Notes: a model not told the origin generated them from the letters alone. Counted from the stretch's first letter, positions 47,801-55,832 are shown. The stretch: 64,000 nt of DNA from Bacteroidota bacterium (GCA_021825585.1 JAKAGT010000001.1:1-64000); one strand, 5' to 3'. Numbers and translations: made by a program.

Positions 47801-48163
47801 GACCCAGACGACGAACGGGTTCTTTGGGTCAATCGCGATTGAACCGATGGAGTATACCGGCTCGTGCTGGAATACGGGTGTCCATGAAGTACCGTCGTTG
47901 TAAGTCTCCCACACTCCTCCGGAGGCGGCGCCGACGTAGTAGTGCGCCCGATTGTGCGGATCGACCGCAATCGCGACGATGCGTCCGCCGGTGAACGCCG
48001 GACCGATTGAACGGAGTTTAAGCCCGCTGAAAGTCGATGAGGACATGACATCGTTCTTCTCCGTCTTTGCCGGTGCAGCTTTCCGGTTTGGCTGACCGAA
48101 TGCAAGGCCGAAGAACGCAGCTAATAGAAGGATTGATGACGTGATGGCGTGGAAGTGCTTCAT
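44891..48163 (-). CDS. Large secreted BNR/sortilin-type repeat protein
   Basis: The ATG at 48163 has AGGAG upstream and begins a signal peptide (MKHFHAITSSILLLAAFFGLAFG). The 1090-residue protein has many Asp-box repeats such as SEDGGKHWTNMG, TTDGGKTWKDV, STDGGDTWTKL, STDYGQTWERR and SNNGGGKWIQL across about 60-720, arranged as ten-bladed propellers of the sortilin/VPS10 or exo-xyloglucanase type. The remainder (about 800-1000) has an Ig-like immunity-fold segment (IEGPVTAGIHRVTWDLRYP) and a helical C-terminus. No sorting domain. Often labelled glycosyl hydrolase; there is no clear catalytic evidence. Confidence 0.82.
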   Translation of the reverse strand: MKHFHAITSSILLLAAFFGLAFGQPNRKAAPAKTEKNDVMSSSTFSGLKLRSIGPAFTGGRIVAIAVDPHNRAHYYVGAASGGVWETYNDGTSWTPVFQHEPVYSIGSIAIDPKNPFVVWVGTGEANSQRSVGWGDGIYKSEDGGKHWTNMGLKTSEHIGKILIDPRNTNVVFAAAQGPLWGPGGDRGLYKTTDGGKTWKDVLKISENTGVNDVEMDPSNPNIMYASAYERRRHTWGFIDGGPESGIYKSTDGGDTWTKLTHGLPAVDMGKIGMAISPVEPDVVYATIEAADGEGGIFRSTDYGQTWERRNNFDELAMYYATIYADPADVNRIYIMNTYIHVSDDGGKTLHRLDEKWKHVDSHVMYIDPHDPDYYLVGCDGGLYESYDRAKNWDFKSNLPITQFYDVAVDNSKPFFYIYGGTQDNNSVGGPSQTMSASGIVNSDWFITVGGDGFESRVDPVDPNTVYAESQYGGLVRFDRKTGQVLGIQPQQGKDEAPLRWEWDSPLLISPFNHNTIYFGANKLFKSTDRGDSWTEVSGDLTRHLDVNRMKIMGRVWGPDAVARNSSTSFYGTTTSISESPLKRGLLYVGTDDGLIQVTDNDGRTWRKIDRFPGVPDMTYVARVFASGHDVNTVYAAFDNHKNEDFRPYLLKSTDQGRTWTSISSNLPAAGPVLAFAEDYKDPDLLFAGTEFGLFFSNNGGGKWIQLKGDFPTIPVRDLAIQKRECDLVAATFGRGFYVLDNYAPLRIANEKIFDEDSYLFPVRNASLYILKQPLGDVGKASQGESYYTASNPPFGATFTYYLKESLKTKKEQRQEEENKAEKSGSEITYPTEDQLTAEGMKPPPVIELKVTDATGDVVRRIEGPVTAGIHRVTWDLRYPSKVVRKTSGGGSADGPFVMPGEYNVSLYKLVDGKMARLSGPQSFNVHVEGEDTLPPALVAFQQKVTKLHGALHAALQTANQLQEKLAMIENGLSQASSNVEDLRTDVYNMKMTLDSILIQLRGNETLRALSVNTQVSVSDRVETILGNESMSTAPPPQTDIDSYKVASEEFARQLVRLRELIQVDLKELENRMRSAGAPWTPGTLPEWNN

Positions 48164-48321
48164 GGTGACGGTCTCCTTTGAATTTGGGTCCACAAAAATC
48201 TCTGGATTGAAATATACGTTCAGGAGGGGATAAGAATAAGGGAAAAAGGGTAAATCCGGTAGAAATTGACGGAGACGAGTTTTACCAGCCCGACGGGGTC
48301 GGTGAAATGTAAGAATCGTTC

Positions 48322-48342
48322 GCTATAGTAATACACCATAGC
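48322..48342 (+). promoter_or_regulatory. Possible VapB operator
   Basis: GCTAT (48322-48326) and ATAGC (48338-48342) form an imperfectly spaced inverted repeat just upstream of the -35 box of the VapBC promoter. VapB-type antitoxins bind such repeats at their own promoter; here that is inference. Confidence 0.3.
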
Positions 48343-48344
48343 CA

Positions 48345-48373
48345 TTGACTTACAAGTTTAGGTATTGTATCAT
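48345..48373 (+). promoter_or_regulatory. Sigma-70-type promoter of the VapBC pair
   Basis: TTGACT (48345-48350), 17-base spacer, TATCAT (48368-48373). The start codon is 20 bases downstream with AAGGAG at 48381-48386. Confidence 0.6.
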
Positions 48374-48392
48374 ATGTTGAAAGGAGTAGGAA

Positions 48393-48623
48393 ATGGAAAA
48401 ATCAGTAGTAACCACAAAGGGTCAGATCGTTGTGCCTTCGAGAATCCGGAAAAAGTTCGGAATAAAGAAGGGTACAAAGATCGCGTTCATAGAGAAAGAC
48501 GGGAAGCTGATTTTGCAGCCGCTCAACAAGAATTACTTTCTTTCGCTGGCGGGGATTCTCGGTACTAACGGCAAGGTGCTCAAGTCCCTGATGGAGGATA
48601 AGAAGAGAGAACGCGAACTATGA
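48393..48623 (+). CDS. AbrB/SpoVT-family antitoxin (VapB-like)
   Basis: A 76-residue DNA-binding antitoxin of the swapped-hairpin AbrB/MazE type: MEKSVVTTKGQIVVPSRIRKKFGIKKGTKIAFIEKDGKLILQPL is the full domain (residues 1-45). The C-terminal part (about 46-76) is helical and basic and probably wraps the toxin. Its stop overlaps the toxin start as ATGA (48620-48623). It is expected to neutralise the toxin and repress its own promoter. Confidence 0.9.
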   Translation: MEKSVVTTKGQIVVPSRIRKKFGIKKGTKIAFIEKDGKLILQPLNKNYFLSLAGILGTNGKVLKSLMEDKKREREL

Positions 48624-49021
48624 AAGCAGTCGTCCTGGACAGCTTCGCCGTGATCGCGCATCTTGAGAACGAGCCGGGTTATGAAAAAGTGGCTGAAGTC
48701 TTCGATGAATGCGTCGCAAAAGATTCTGAAGCATTCATGTGTATCATCAACTGGGGTGAGGTTATCTATCACACTCTTCGGGTCGGTGGAGAAGAGGCCG
48801 CGAAGCTTGCCGAGGAAGCGATGGCGACACTGCCCATCCAGCTTGTCGAGGCGAATAAAGATCTAACTCACCAGGCCGCCGTCCTGAAAGCGTCAAACAA
48901 GATGTCATACGCCGATTGCTTCGCAGCAGCTCTCGCGATGAAAAAGAGAGGTGAATTGATAACGGGAGACGCCGAATTCAGACAGGTGGAAAAGGATGTG
49001 AAGATCCGGTGGATAAGATGA
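48620..49021 (+). CDS. PIN-domain toxin (VapC-like)
   Basis: A 133-residue PIN-domain ribonuclease. Acidic catalytic residues are visible in VVLDSFAVIAHLENEPG (Asp 6 region), INWGEVIYHTLR (Glu), and SYADCFAAALAMKKRGELITGDAEFRQVEKD (two Asp). The length is normal for VapC. It cleaves RNA, often tRNA or rRNA, when released from its antitoxin. It is coupled to the antitoxin gene by a four-base overlap. Confidence 0.9.
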   Translation: MKAVVLDSFAVIAHLENEPGYEKVAEVFDECVAKDSEAFMCIINWGEVIYHTLRVGGEEAAKLAEEAMATLPIQLVEANKDLTHQAAVLKASNKMSYADCFAAALAMKKRGELITGDAEFRQVEKDVKIRWIR

Positions 49022-49036
49022 CGTATCACCTATGCA

Positions 49037-49273
49037 CTACTTGGCTGAAAAATGAGATGAATAGCTATCCGGCAGTTCCTTGATCACCTTCTGGTACTGG
49101 CCTCCCTGTCCCTTCGCTATCTTCTTGAAAAACCCCACACTCGATTTGCTCAAGTTCAATGTAACTTTCACGTTGCTTTCTTTGAACGCAAGCTCCTCCG
49201 GCTTCGGCAAGAAATCCTCCACTACTTCGACTTTACCGATCTTTTCATTCGTGTACTTTATTTTCTTGTTCAT
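49037..49273 (-). CDS. Small BrnA/CopG-like protein, possible second antitoxin
   Basis: A 78-residue protein with the sequence KVTLNLSKSSVGFFKKIAKGQGGQYQKVIKEL, which resembles the ribbon-helix-helix strand and helix of CopG/BrnA antitoxins. It is coupled to the preceding CopG gene by an ATGA overlap (49273-49270). No toxin gene follows. It may be a second DNA-binding subunit of the same module. Family assignment is by pattern only. Confidence 0.62.
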   Translation of the reverse strand: MNKKIKYTNEKIGKVEVVEDFLPKPEELAFKESNVKVTLNLSKSSVGFFKKIAKGQGGQYQKVIKELPDSYSSHFSAK

Positions 49274-49539
49274 GTTGCGGAAGGTTTCAACTTTCCTTTG
49301 TTGTATTTGTGGATCAAACTCGAAATCAACGTTTGGTAAGGAATTCCTTCCTCAAGGGCTTTGACTTGAATATCATGGTAATCCTGGGGGGTTAATCGGA
49401 TGTTTATACGTTTATTTTTTGATATGCTCTCCCTTGCCGCCTTCACGTAAACCTTCTGGCTCTTCTTTTTGATCGGTTTCCATTCCCCTCTGTCATAAGA
49501 TTCGATCAGATCCTTTTCTTCTTTGTCTATGAATTTCAT
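49270..49539 (-). CDS. CopG-family antitoxin
   Basis: An 89-residue protein with a C-terminal ribbon-helix-helix (RINIRLTPQDYHDIQVKALEEGIPYQTLISSLIHKYNKGKL, about 44-85) and an N-terminal segment (EKDLIESYDRGEWKPI) of the kind that contacts a toxin. It begins one base past the toxin gene stop, so toxin comes first in this operon as in brnTA. It probably binds and silences the toxin and its own promoter. Confidence 0.82.
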   Translation of the reverse strand: MKFIDKEEKDLIESYDRGEWKPIKKKSQKVYVKAARESISKNKRINIRLTPQDYHDIQVKALEEGIPYQTLISSLIHKYNKGKLKPSAT

Positions 49540-49540
49540 C

Positions 49541-49855
49541 TTATCCCTCTTTGTTTAGATATTTCTTGGTCGCCTCTCTGCTCGGATATATTGTTTTCAA
49601 GAAATACTTCTCTTCATCTTCAACGAATGGAACCGCGTATGCATAATCTCTGACCTCAACGACAAACATTTTTTGATCTGGATACTTGTTTTTGTTCGGA
49701 TGTTCAAGTACTTCCAATAACCTATTGTTTGCTATCGCTAAAACGATCTCCTCAAAAGAAATGTCTCTTGTTCTTCTTAAGAGATCGTTTTTGCCTTCAT
49801 CCCAATCAAAGTATTTCAATTTGCAGGCACTGTGATTTGTGTGCCTATCAGGCAC
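49541..49855 (-). CDS. BrnT-like type II toxin
   Basis: A 104-residue protein: YFDWDEGKNDLLRRTRDISFEEIVLAIANN at about 15-44 has the WDExKxxxxxxxxxISFEEa pattern of BrnT-type RelE-fold toxins, and the C-terminal FLKTIYPSREATKKYL gives strands and a basic end. The ORF starts at a GTG; a TTG at residue 13 (LKYFDWDE) is another possibility. It would act as a ribonuclease that slows translation. It is followed by CopG and BrnA-like antitoxin candidates. Confidence 0.72.
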   Translation of the reverse strand: MPDRHTNHSACKLKYFDWDEGKNDLLRRTRDISFEEIVLAIANNRLLEVLEHPNKNKYPDQKMFVVEVRDYAYAVPFVEDEEKYFLKTIYPSREATKKYLNKEG

Positions 49856-49919
49856 CTGATAATACTAATGCAACATCCGGATTAAATCAAGCAAGGCCCT
49901 CTCCGTGTGAAATTACGAA

Positions 49920-49939
49920 GGGCGGCCAACCGGCCGCCC
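49920..49939. repeat. Perfect 8-base-pair GC hairpin
   Basis: GGGCGGCC-AACC-GGCCGCCC is a perfect inverted repeat between the toxin gene and the OPT transporter gene. A second small hairpin (CCCGC-TTC-GCGGG) is near 50014-50026. Either could end the transporter transcript, though no long T-run follows. The rest of 49856-50068 shows nothing. Confidence 0.5.
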
Positions 49940-50068
49940 AACAATCCAATAATCCCCAAATCCAATATTCCCCGACTACACACTCCGTGTTTTGTCGGGC
50001 AGGCATCATTCCCCCGCTTCGCGGGATTTCGCTCCGCTCAACATTATTCCATTAATCCCTCATTCCAT

Positions 50069-52084
50069 TCACATCGCTGCCTTCGGCGGCGCCGGCTGGT
50101 CAGGTGAACCCGCGTTCCTCAGAGGGAAGTAAATCAAAATGGCAGCCAGAAGCACAAACACAAGTATGCTCACTCCGAAGCTTGGCGACGCGAAGATCAG
50201 CGGCCACTGGACGTCATAGAATGCAAGCGCCGCGAAGATCAACCCGGTCAATGCCTCCCCGGCGATGAATCCGGAAGAAAGGAGTATGCCGGTGTTCTCC
50301 ACGCGGGCTCCCTGGGCATCGTTAAACTTCCGGCGTCTCACCACCAGGTCGACGATTCCTCTGATCAGTCCTCCGACGAATATTGCCGATACAGTGCCAA
50401 AGGGGAGATACATTCCGACGAAAACGAGCATCGGGCTCCGCACTCCGCTGATTATGAAGCCGAACGCCATTATCATTCCGACGATCACCAGAGGCCACGC
50501 CATGTGCCCGCCGACGATTCCCTGGGCAAGTGCGGCCATCATGCCCGCCTGTGGTGCGGGAAGATTCGCCCCTCCGAACCCGGTTCCTCCGCGGTTGATG
50601 TCTCCCTGGTTCAGTATCATGAGCGGGATAAACATGACCGCCGAGCCTGCAAAAACACCCAGCAGATCACCTACCTGCATCTTCCATGGAGTACCGCCGA
50701 GTATATGCCCGACCTTCAAATCCTGAAGCATCTCGCCCGCGACTGCTGCCGAGACGCAGACAACTGCCGCGACGCCGAGCACTGCTGCGACACCCGTGAT
50801 TCCGGTTTGCCCGAGAACCACCATGAGAAGTGCGGCAATCAGCAGTGTTGAAATCGTCAATCCGCTTACCGGGTTGTTGCTGGAGCCGATTATGCCGACC
50901 AGGTAACCCGAGACTGCGGCGAAAAAGAACCCTGTGACGAGCATAACCAGCGTTGCAGTCAGGGCCGCAACAGCGGCGTTGGCAAAGAAATTATAGATGA
51001 AATACGTGGCGATGCCGGCAAGAATTATTCCGCCGCCCACGTACCTGAAATCCATGTCGCGTTCTGTTCTTATTTCGACTCTTCCGCCAGAAGCAGCTTT
51101 CCTGACATCACCGATTGCCCTGCCGAGTCCGACGCTCAGGCTCTTCCTCATTTTGTAGAGAGTATATCCCGCGCTGAAGAGCATTCCGCCGATAGCGATA
51201 GGACGAACAAGCGTGAGCCAAACCGAGTAGCTCAATGCAATCCACGAACTCTGCGGCGCGCTTGCAGGCAGAGACGTAGGTCCTATGAAGTAAAGCAGCA
51301 GCGGGACGAAGAGTCCCCACGCAATAATTCCGCCGCTGAAGTTAAGTGCTGCCAGGCGGGGACCGATGATGTATCCCACGCCGACGTATGCCGGACTGAC
51401 TCCCGGCGTCGTGATTAGTGCCCCGCCGCCGGACTGAATCGTCGAGTTGGACGAGCCCGTGCTGAGCGACATCGGGAGCGGCGTGAACTTGATGAACCTC
51501 TCCCATGCTGCGGCGAAAAAGTTCAGCTGACCGAGAGCCTGGATGATGCCGCCCAGCCCCATCGCGCTGAAGAGATACTTCGCGCCCGTTCCGCCGGTGC
51601 GGCCCGCCTTGTGAATTTCGGCTGCAGCCACCGACTCCGGAAAAGGAAGCTCCTTATCTTCAACCATCACACGGCGCAGGACCGTAACGAATAAGATTCC
51701 GAGCACGCTGCCGACGAACATTATGATCGTCGCTTCCAGGTAATGCCTGCTGTCAAAATGCTTCCATATGCCTGCGATATAAAATGCCGGGATCGTAAAT
51801 ACCGCTCCTGCGGCTATTGATTCCCCGATTGCACCCACCGTCCTGGCAATGTTTTCTTCAAGCAGACTCCCTTTCATCATCTTGAGAACTGCCATGCCGA
51901 TCACTGCCGCCGGATATGTGGCTGCAATGGTCATCCCTGCCTTCAATCCCAAATAAGCGTTTGCCGCCCCGAGGATAACGCACATCACCAGTCCCAATAG
52001 CAGTGCCCTCAAACTGAATTCCTTCATCGTTGTTTCAGCGGGCACATAGGACTGGAACCGCGTGCCGGTAACTCGTTCAGCCAT
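50069..52084 (-). CDS. OPT family oligopeptide/metal transporter
   Basis: A 671-residue inner-membrane transporter with about sixteen helices. It matches the OPT superfamily: EFSLRALLLGLVMCVILGAANAYLGLKAGMTIAATYPAAVIGMAV at the start, NIARTVGAIGESIAAGAVFTIPAFYIAG, PFPESVAAAEIHKAG and the C-terminal MLVFVGMYLPFGTVSAIFVGGLIRGIVD. The bacterial branch is thought to import oligopeptides or metal chelates; the substrate here is not visible. AAGGAGC precedes the ATG. It stands alone. Confidence 0.93.
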   Translation of the reverse strand: MAERVTGTRFQSYVPAETTMKEFSLRALLLGLVMCVILGAANAYLGLKAGMTIAATYPAAVIGMAVLKMMKGSLLEENIARTVGAIGESIAAGAVFTIPAFYIAGIWKHFDSRHYLEATIIMFVGSVLGILFVTVLRRVMVEDKELPFPESVAAAEIHKAGRTGGTGAKYLFSAMGLGGIIQALGQLNFFAAAWERFIKFTPLPMSLSTGSSNSTIQSGGGALITTPGVSPAYVGVGYIIGPRLAALNFSGGIIAWGLFVPLLLYFIGPTSLPASAPQSSWIALSYSVWLTLVRPIAIGGMLFSAGYTLYKMRKSLSVGLGRAIGDVRKAASGGRVEIRTERDMDFRYVGGGIILAGIATYFIYNFFANAAVAALTATLVMLVTGFFFAAVSGYLVGIIGSSNNPVSGLTISTLLIAALLMVVLGQTGITGVAAVLGVAAVVCVSAAVAGEMLQDLKVGHILGGTPWKMQVGDLLGVFAGSAVMFIPLMILNQGDINRGGTGFGGANLPAPQAGMMAALAQGIVGGHMAWPLVIVGMIMAFGFIISGVRSPMLVFVGMYLPFGTVSAIFVGGLIRGIVDLVVRRRKFNDAQGARVENTGILLSSGFIAGEALTGLIFAALAFYDVQWPLIFASPSFGVSILVFVLLAAILIYFPLRNAGSPDQPAPPKAAM

Positions 52085-52328
52085 GGATGCTCCTTTCCCG
52101 AAGTGGTCCTTCGGATTTTTTATTCCCGATAATTATGATGAATGAAGATAAGAAACCGATATCAAGCGAGGCCCGGAGTAATGATATTTTCAACCTTCTA
52201 ATGGTCCATATGTTATTCGCTTGCACAAACTCTGCACACTGAAGCTGCCATTGAAGCTCCGTGAATATAAAAGCATTTAATCGGATATACAACGGTTGGC
52301 AGCCACTCGGTGTAACCCCTCACTTATG

Positions 52329-52415
52329 GTTTCTCGCCAAGCCGCAAAGCTCGCAAAGCGAACCGCTCGTCAACATTTCTTTGCGTTCTTGGCGCCTTTG
52401 CGAGAGAAATAACCC
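52329..52415. repeat. Imperfect inverted repeat, possible dispersed element
   Basis: The left arm TTTCTCGCCAAGCCGCAAAG and the reverse complement of the right arm (TTTCTCTCGCAAAGGCGCCAAG) share TTTCTC, CGCAAAG and GCCAAG blocks, with further CGCAAAG copies. Sequences built of cgcaaag and gccaag words recur between genes in many environmental genomes. It lies in the 481-base gap 52085-52565, which holds no supported gene. Confidence 0.45.
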
Positions 52416-52565
52416 TTTCAGTGAGGCATTACCACTCGGTTTGCGCGATTTGTCATGCTGAACCTGATTCAGTATCTGTTTTTTTGACCTCGAAAAGAGT
52501 TCGGTGTGATAATATAAATTGAAACGGAGATGGTTGACGGAAGACGGTTCTGCCGGCGAACGGAG

Positions 52566-54080
52566 CTATTTGCTTACTGTGCTAATCTGCGCTCGTGCAG
52601 CTTGAGCGAACTTAATCGCCCGACTATTCGCCGGGTTGATCTCTGCGGCCCTCGTCAGCGTGGAAGCTGCATCGGAGAATTTTCCCAGTTTGAACTGCAC
52701 AAGCCCGTACATTTCAATTCCCTGCGGATCGTCATATCCAAGTTCTACCGCCTGTCTGAATGCCGCATCGGCGCCGGCGAAATCTCCGATCTTCATTCTG
52801 CAGTTCGCCAGACTTGAGAGCGTTACCTTATCATGCTCGGGAGCCTTCTCGAGAAGTTTCGCCGCTTCGCCATACTTTTCGGTGTCTATCAGCGCGGAGG
52901 ACACAAGCCTAACATACCAGCCCTCGCCCTCGAACTGCCGGAAGCGGTCGGCCGCCTCCAATGCTTCCCGGTACATCCTGTTCCTGACGAGGAACTCGAT
53001 ATATTCGCCGATTTTCTGAGGCCTGGCGCCCTCCTCGGCCGCCATTTTCAGATAAAGGCTGGCCGTGGGAACGTCTCCACCAAGTGCCGCGGCTTTTCCA
53101 ACCTTTGAATAAATCACGTGAACATCAAACATCGGTTCGATTGCCGCGGTAGTTTTGCCGCGCAGAATCAGGGACCTATATTTCTCGACCGCCTCCAGAA
53201 AGGACTCTACAGACTTCCGATAATCCGAGAGCTTCAGATAGATCTCTCCACGCATGAGGTGAGAAAACGTCTGTTGCGGTGCCGCTTCGAGCGAACTTGT
53301 GCAGGCAGCAAGGGCCTCTTCATATTCACCCAGCTTGTACTTATTCTCGGCAATGATTCCGTAAACAGAGGCTTCGACTGATTTGCCGAAGCCGCCCGCC
53401 TGCAACGCCTCATTCAGATGAGACAATCCTTTTTCGACCTCGCCCAGGATAATCTCCGTCTGGCCGAGCTGATAAAGCGCATAACCGTGGTTCTTCCCTT
53501 TTTGAAGCTGGGAGAGAAGGAGTCTGTGGTTGCGCCTGGCCTTTTCCAGAATAACAGCGTCATCCTGCGCATATCCCAGATGATCGATTATGACATCGGA
53601 TTGAAGAATTCTCGCCCCGACGGCAGTAAGAGAGTTGGTTATCTGCTCATGCACTTCCCCTGAGAAGGCAACCCCCTTGATCTTTCTGAAGAGCCTCGGG
53701 TAAGAAACAAGGTGATACTGGGCATCCTCTCTCGTTCCGATCTTGCTTTTCAGCTGGAGAAGAAACGCATCGGCCTTTCCGCCCGAAATCAGCTTCCTGA
53801 TCTTCGCGTGGTAGGATTTATCTATCCTCTCGTCGGCGTCCAGATACAATATCCAGTCGCCGGTCGAGTTCCCCAGAGATTCATTGCGGGCTGCGGAGAA
53901 ATCGTCGCACCACTCAAAATTATATACCTTTGCCCCGAAGCTTCGGGCGATTTCCTTCGTGCTGTCGGTAGAGCCGGTATCGACGATGACAATTTCGTCT
54001 ACGAGACCCTTGACGCTTTCCAGGCACCCCCGCAGGAACCGCTCTTCGTTCTTTACTATCATCGAGAGTGTAAGCTTCAA
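52566..54080 (-). CDS. Family 2 glycosyltransferase with TPR repeats
   Basis: A 504-residue cytoplasmic protein. Residues 1 to about 230 are a GT-A glycosyltransferase (LSMIVKNEERFLRGCLESVKGLVDEIVIVDTGSTDST, then WILYLDADERI with the DxD metal motif). About 235-500 hold six or more TPR-like helix pairs (ALYQLGQTEIILGEVEKGLSHLNEAL, LMRGEIYLKLSDYRKSVESFLEAV, EMYGLVQFKLGKFSDAASTLTRAAEINP). The start is TTG, overlapping the stop of the receiver gene. Being last in the flagellar operon suggests flagellin or surface glycosylation, which is inference. Confidence 0.87.
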   Translation of the reverse strand: MKLTLSMIVKNEERFLRGCLESVKGLVDEIVIVDTGSTDSTKEIARSFGAKVYNFEWCDDFSAARNESLGNSTGDWILYLDADERIDKSYHAKIRKLISGGKADAFLLQLKSKIGTREDAQYHLVSYPRLFRKIKGVAFSGEVHEQITNSLTAVGARILQSDVIIDHLGYAQDDAVILEKARRNHRLLLSQLQKGKNHGYALYQLGQTEIILGEVEKGLSHLNEALQAGGFGKSVEASVYGIIAENKYKLGEYEEALAACTSSLEAAPQQTFSHLMRGEIYLKLSDYRKSVESFLEAVEKYRSLILRGKTTAAIEPMFDVHVIYSKVGKAAALGGDVPTASLYLKMAAEEGARPQKIGEYIEFLVRNRMYREALEAADRFRQFEGEGWYVRLVSSALIDTEKYGEAAKLLEKAPEHDKVTLSSLANCRMKIGDFAGADAAFRQAVELGYDDPQGIEMYGLVQFKLGKFSDAASTLTRAAEINPANSRAIKFAQAARAQISTVSK

Positions 54081-54460
54081 TTTACGTCTCCGGGGGAGCG
54101 TGAGTTCAAAGCATCAAGTACTTTCTTGCGGAAGGATATCTGTTCGACCGGCTTTACGATAAAGTCGCTGGCTCCGAGATCGACGGCTCTCTTCACACTT
54201 TCCGAGTCGCCGTACGCCGTCATCATTATAATTGGTGTGTTTTTGTTGAGAGAGTCGGTGCGGAGCCTGCGAAGCACTTCCAGTCCGTCCATTTCGGGCA
54301 TCATAATATCGAGGAGGATCAGATCATATCTGAAATTACTGGCGAGCATCAGAGCCTCGACGCCATCTGCGGCGTTCGAAATATCGAACCCGATCTGTTT
54401 CAGATGATACTCAACTAATTTCCTTATCATTGGAATGTCGTCAGCGACGAGCACCTTCAT
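54077..54460 (-). CDS. CheY-like single-domain response regulator
   Basis: A 127-residue receiver: acidic pair in [14 protein letters not shown], phospho-acceptor Asp in LILLDIMMPEMDGLEVL (about 55), conserved Thr in IIMMTAYGD and Lys in FIVKPVEQ. No output domain, so it acts by binding a partner such as the flagellar motor switch or the next protein. It overlaps both neighbours by four bases. Whether it is the chemotaxis CheY cannot be said; no che genes are in the window. Confidence 0.9.
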   Translation of the reverse strand: MKVLVADDIPMIRKLVEYHLKQIGFDISNAADGVEALMLASNFRYDLILLDIMMPEMDGLEVLRRLRTDSLNKNTPIIMMTAYGDSESVKRAVDLGASDFIVKPVEQISFRKKVLDALNSRSPGDVN

Positions 54461-55173
54461 TTAGTCAGCCTGTTCTTCAGCTGCACCAGCAGCACCTCTG
54501 CCGCGTGCCAATCTATATTAGAAGCATGCACCACTTCGTTGAGTTCGGTTGCAAGCCTGGTTGCCTCATTGTAGCCGAATGACCCGCTTGTTCCCCTGAT
54601 ATTGTGCGTGACTTTTCTGATCGACTCCACTTCTCGATTTCGGACCGCGATCTCCAGTATTTCGATCTGTTCGGCGTAGAATTTCAAGAACTCCCCGACC
54701 ATCGCCCTCACGGCATCACTGAATTCCTGTTCGTTCACGCCAAACGGATTTTCCTTCTCCGCCGGATCTGTCGGAATCATCGACTGGACAAACTCCTCGC
54801 CGAAGACAAGTTGCAATTTCTGGAGGAGGATTTCATCCGTCAACGGTTTGGTGATAATGGCGGCCGCGCCGAGCTTCGCAGCGGAGACGATGTTTATCCT
54901 GTCAGAATACGCAGTCATTACGACAATCGGGATATCTCTGATTGCATGGTTCGCCTTGATCAGCTGCATGGCCTTCAGCCCGTCGAGACGGGGCATCATT
55001 ATATCTATGAGAATCAGATCCGGCTTCCGGGAGATTGCGAGTTTTACCCCCTCGTATCCGTCGGAGGCAACTAAGACTTCAAATTTCAGCCGCGAAAAAA
55101 AAGCTCCCGCGAAACGCTGGACCAGTTTCGCATCGTCAATAACCAGCACACATTTTCCGGATTGCTCAGCCAT
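54457..55173 (-). CDS. Receiver-Hpt phosphotransfer protein
   Basis: A 238-residue protein with a receiver domain at about 8-125 ([49 protein letters not shown]) and an Hpt domain at about 145-235 with the phosphohistidine in [23 protein letters not shown]. It can take phosphate on Asp and pass it through His, for example to the next receiver. It overlaps csrA by eight bases. Placed in the flagellar operon, it is probably part of motility or surface signalling. Confidence 0.88.
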   Translation of the reverse strand: MAEQSGKCVLVIDDAKLVQRFAGAFFSRLKFEVLVASDGYEGVKLAISRKPDLILIDIMMPRLDGLKAMQLIKANHAIRDIPIVVMTAYSDRINIVSAAKLGAAAIITKPLTDEILLQKLQLVFGEEFVQSMIPTDPAEKENPFGVNEQEFSDAVRAMVGEFLKFYAEQIEILEIAVRNREVESIRKVTHNIRGTSGSFGYNEATRLATELNEVVHASNIDWHAAEVLLVQLKNRLTK

Positions 55174-55402
55174 TCTTCTTGAGAATCTTCTTCAACGCCA
55201 TGGCTTTTTCCTTGTCCAGCTGAGCGGATGCCGCCTTGTTTTCGGCCGCTATTTTCTCGTAGATCTCTTCACGGTGAACGGGTATATCCTCAGGAGCTTC
55301 GACCCCCAGCTTTACGCTGCCGCCCTCGACAGATACGACGACAACCTTAATCTTGTCGCCAATCTTGATGACTTCGCCCAACTTCCTTGTCAAGACTAAC
55401 AT
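55166..55402 (-). CDS. csrA: Carbon storage regulator CsrA
   Basis: A 78-residue RNA-binding translational regulator. [51 protein letters not shown] is the canonical dimeric CsrA core. The extended basic C-terminus (to about residue 78) resembles the tails on which FliW acts as an antagonist. GGAAGGG precedes the ATG, inside an ATGGAAGG context that resembles a CsrA target and may allow autocontrol. It follows fliW by 15 bases. Confidence 0.97.
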   Translation of the reverse strand: MLVLTRKLGEVIKIGDKIKVVVVSVEGGSVKLGVEAPEDIPVHREEIYEKIAAENKAASAQLDKEKAMALKKILKKNG

Positions 55403-55417
55403 AATACCCTTCCATGG

Positions 55418-55813
55418 TTAATTAATTTTGTAGTCTGTCAAATATTTATCTGAATTCAGCACCAACTGCTTGCCCGATTTATTGCCGTTGTTCAACACTA
55501 TGGGCGCTTTTAGATTCGCCGTAATCGGCTCCGGATCACGCCGCAACACAAGGACCACGAACATGGACGAAGAACTCCGCTCGTCCGCCGCAAGCTCGCC
55601 GTAAAGTTCCGGCGCAAGGTGAGCCGCATCTACGACCGCAAAGCCGACGGTCGGATCCTCAACGGAAAGAAGCCACCTCAGCGGCTCGGTATCCTTGTCG
55701 TCTATTATAATGAAATCATGGAGTTCTTCAAAACCAAACAAACCGTTTGGAAAGTGATAGACAATACTCTCATCAAACTCCAGTTCACCAAAATGCCTCG
55801 TCACGAGTTTCAT
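55418..55813 (-). CDS. fliW: Flagellar assembly factor FliW
   Basis: A 131-residue FliW, which binds flagellin or CsrA in turn and so couples flagellin level to its translation. The ATG at 55813 is preferred over the track start 55933 because it lies after the motB stop, has AGGAGG 12-14 bases before it, and starts in the usual way (MKLVTRHFGELEFDESIVYHFPNGLFGFEELHDFII). The block PLRWLLSVEDPTVGFAVVD is typical. It is next to csrA as in many bacteria. Confidence 0.93.
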   Translation of the reverse strand: MKLVTRHFGELEFDESIVYHFPNGLFGFEELHDFIIIDDKDTEPLRWLLSVEDPTVGFAVVDAAHLAPELYGELAADERSSSSMFVVLVLRRDPEPITANLKAPIVLNNGNKSGKQLVLNSDKYLTDYKIN

Positions 55814-55832
55814 CTTTATCGTCGTCTCCTCC

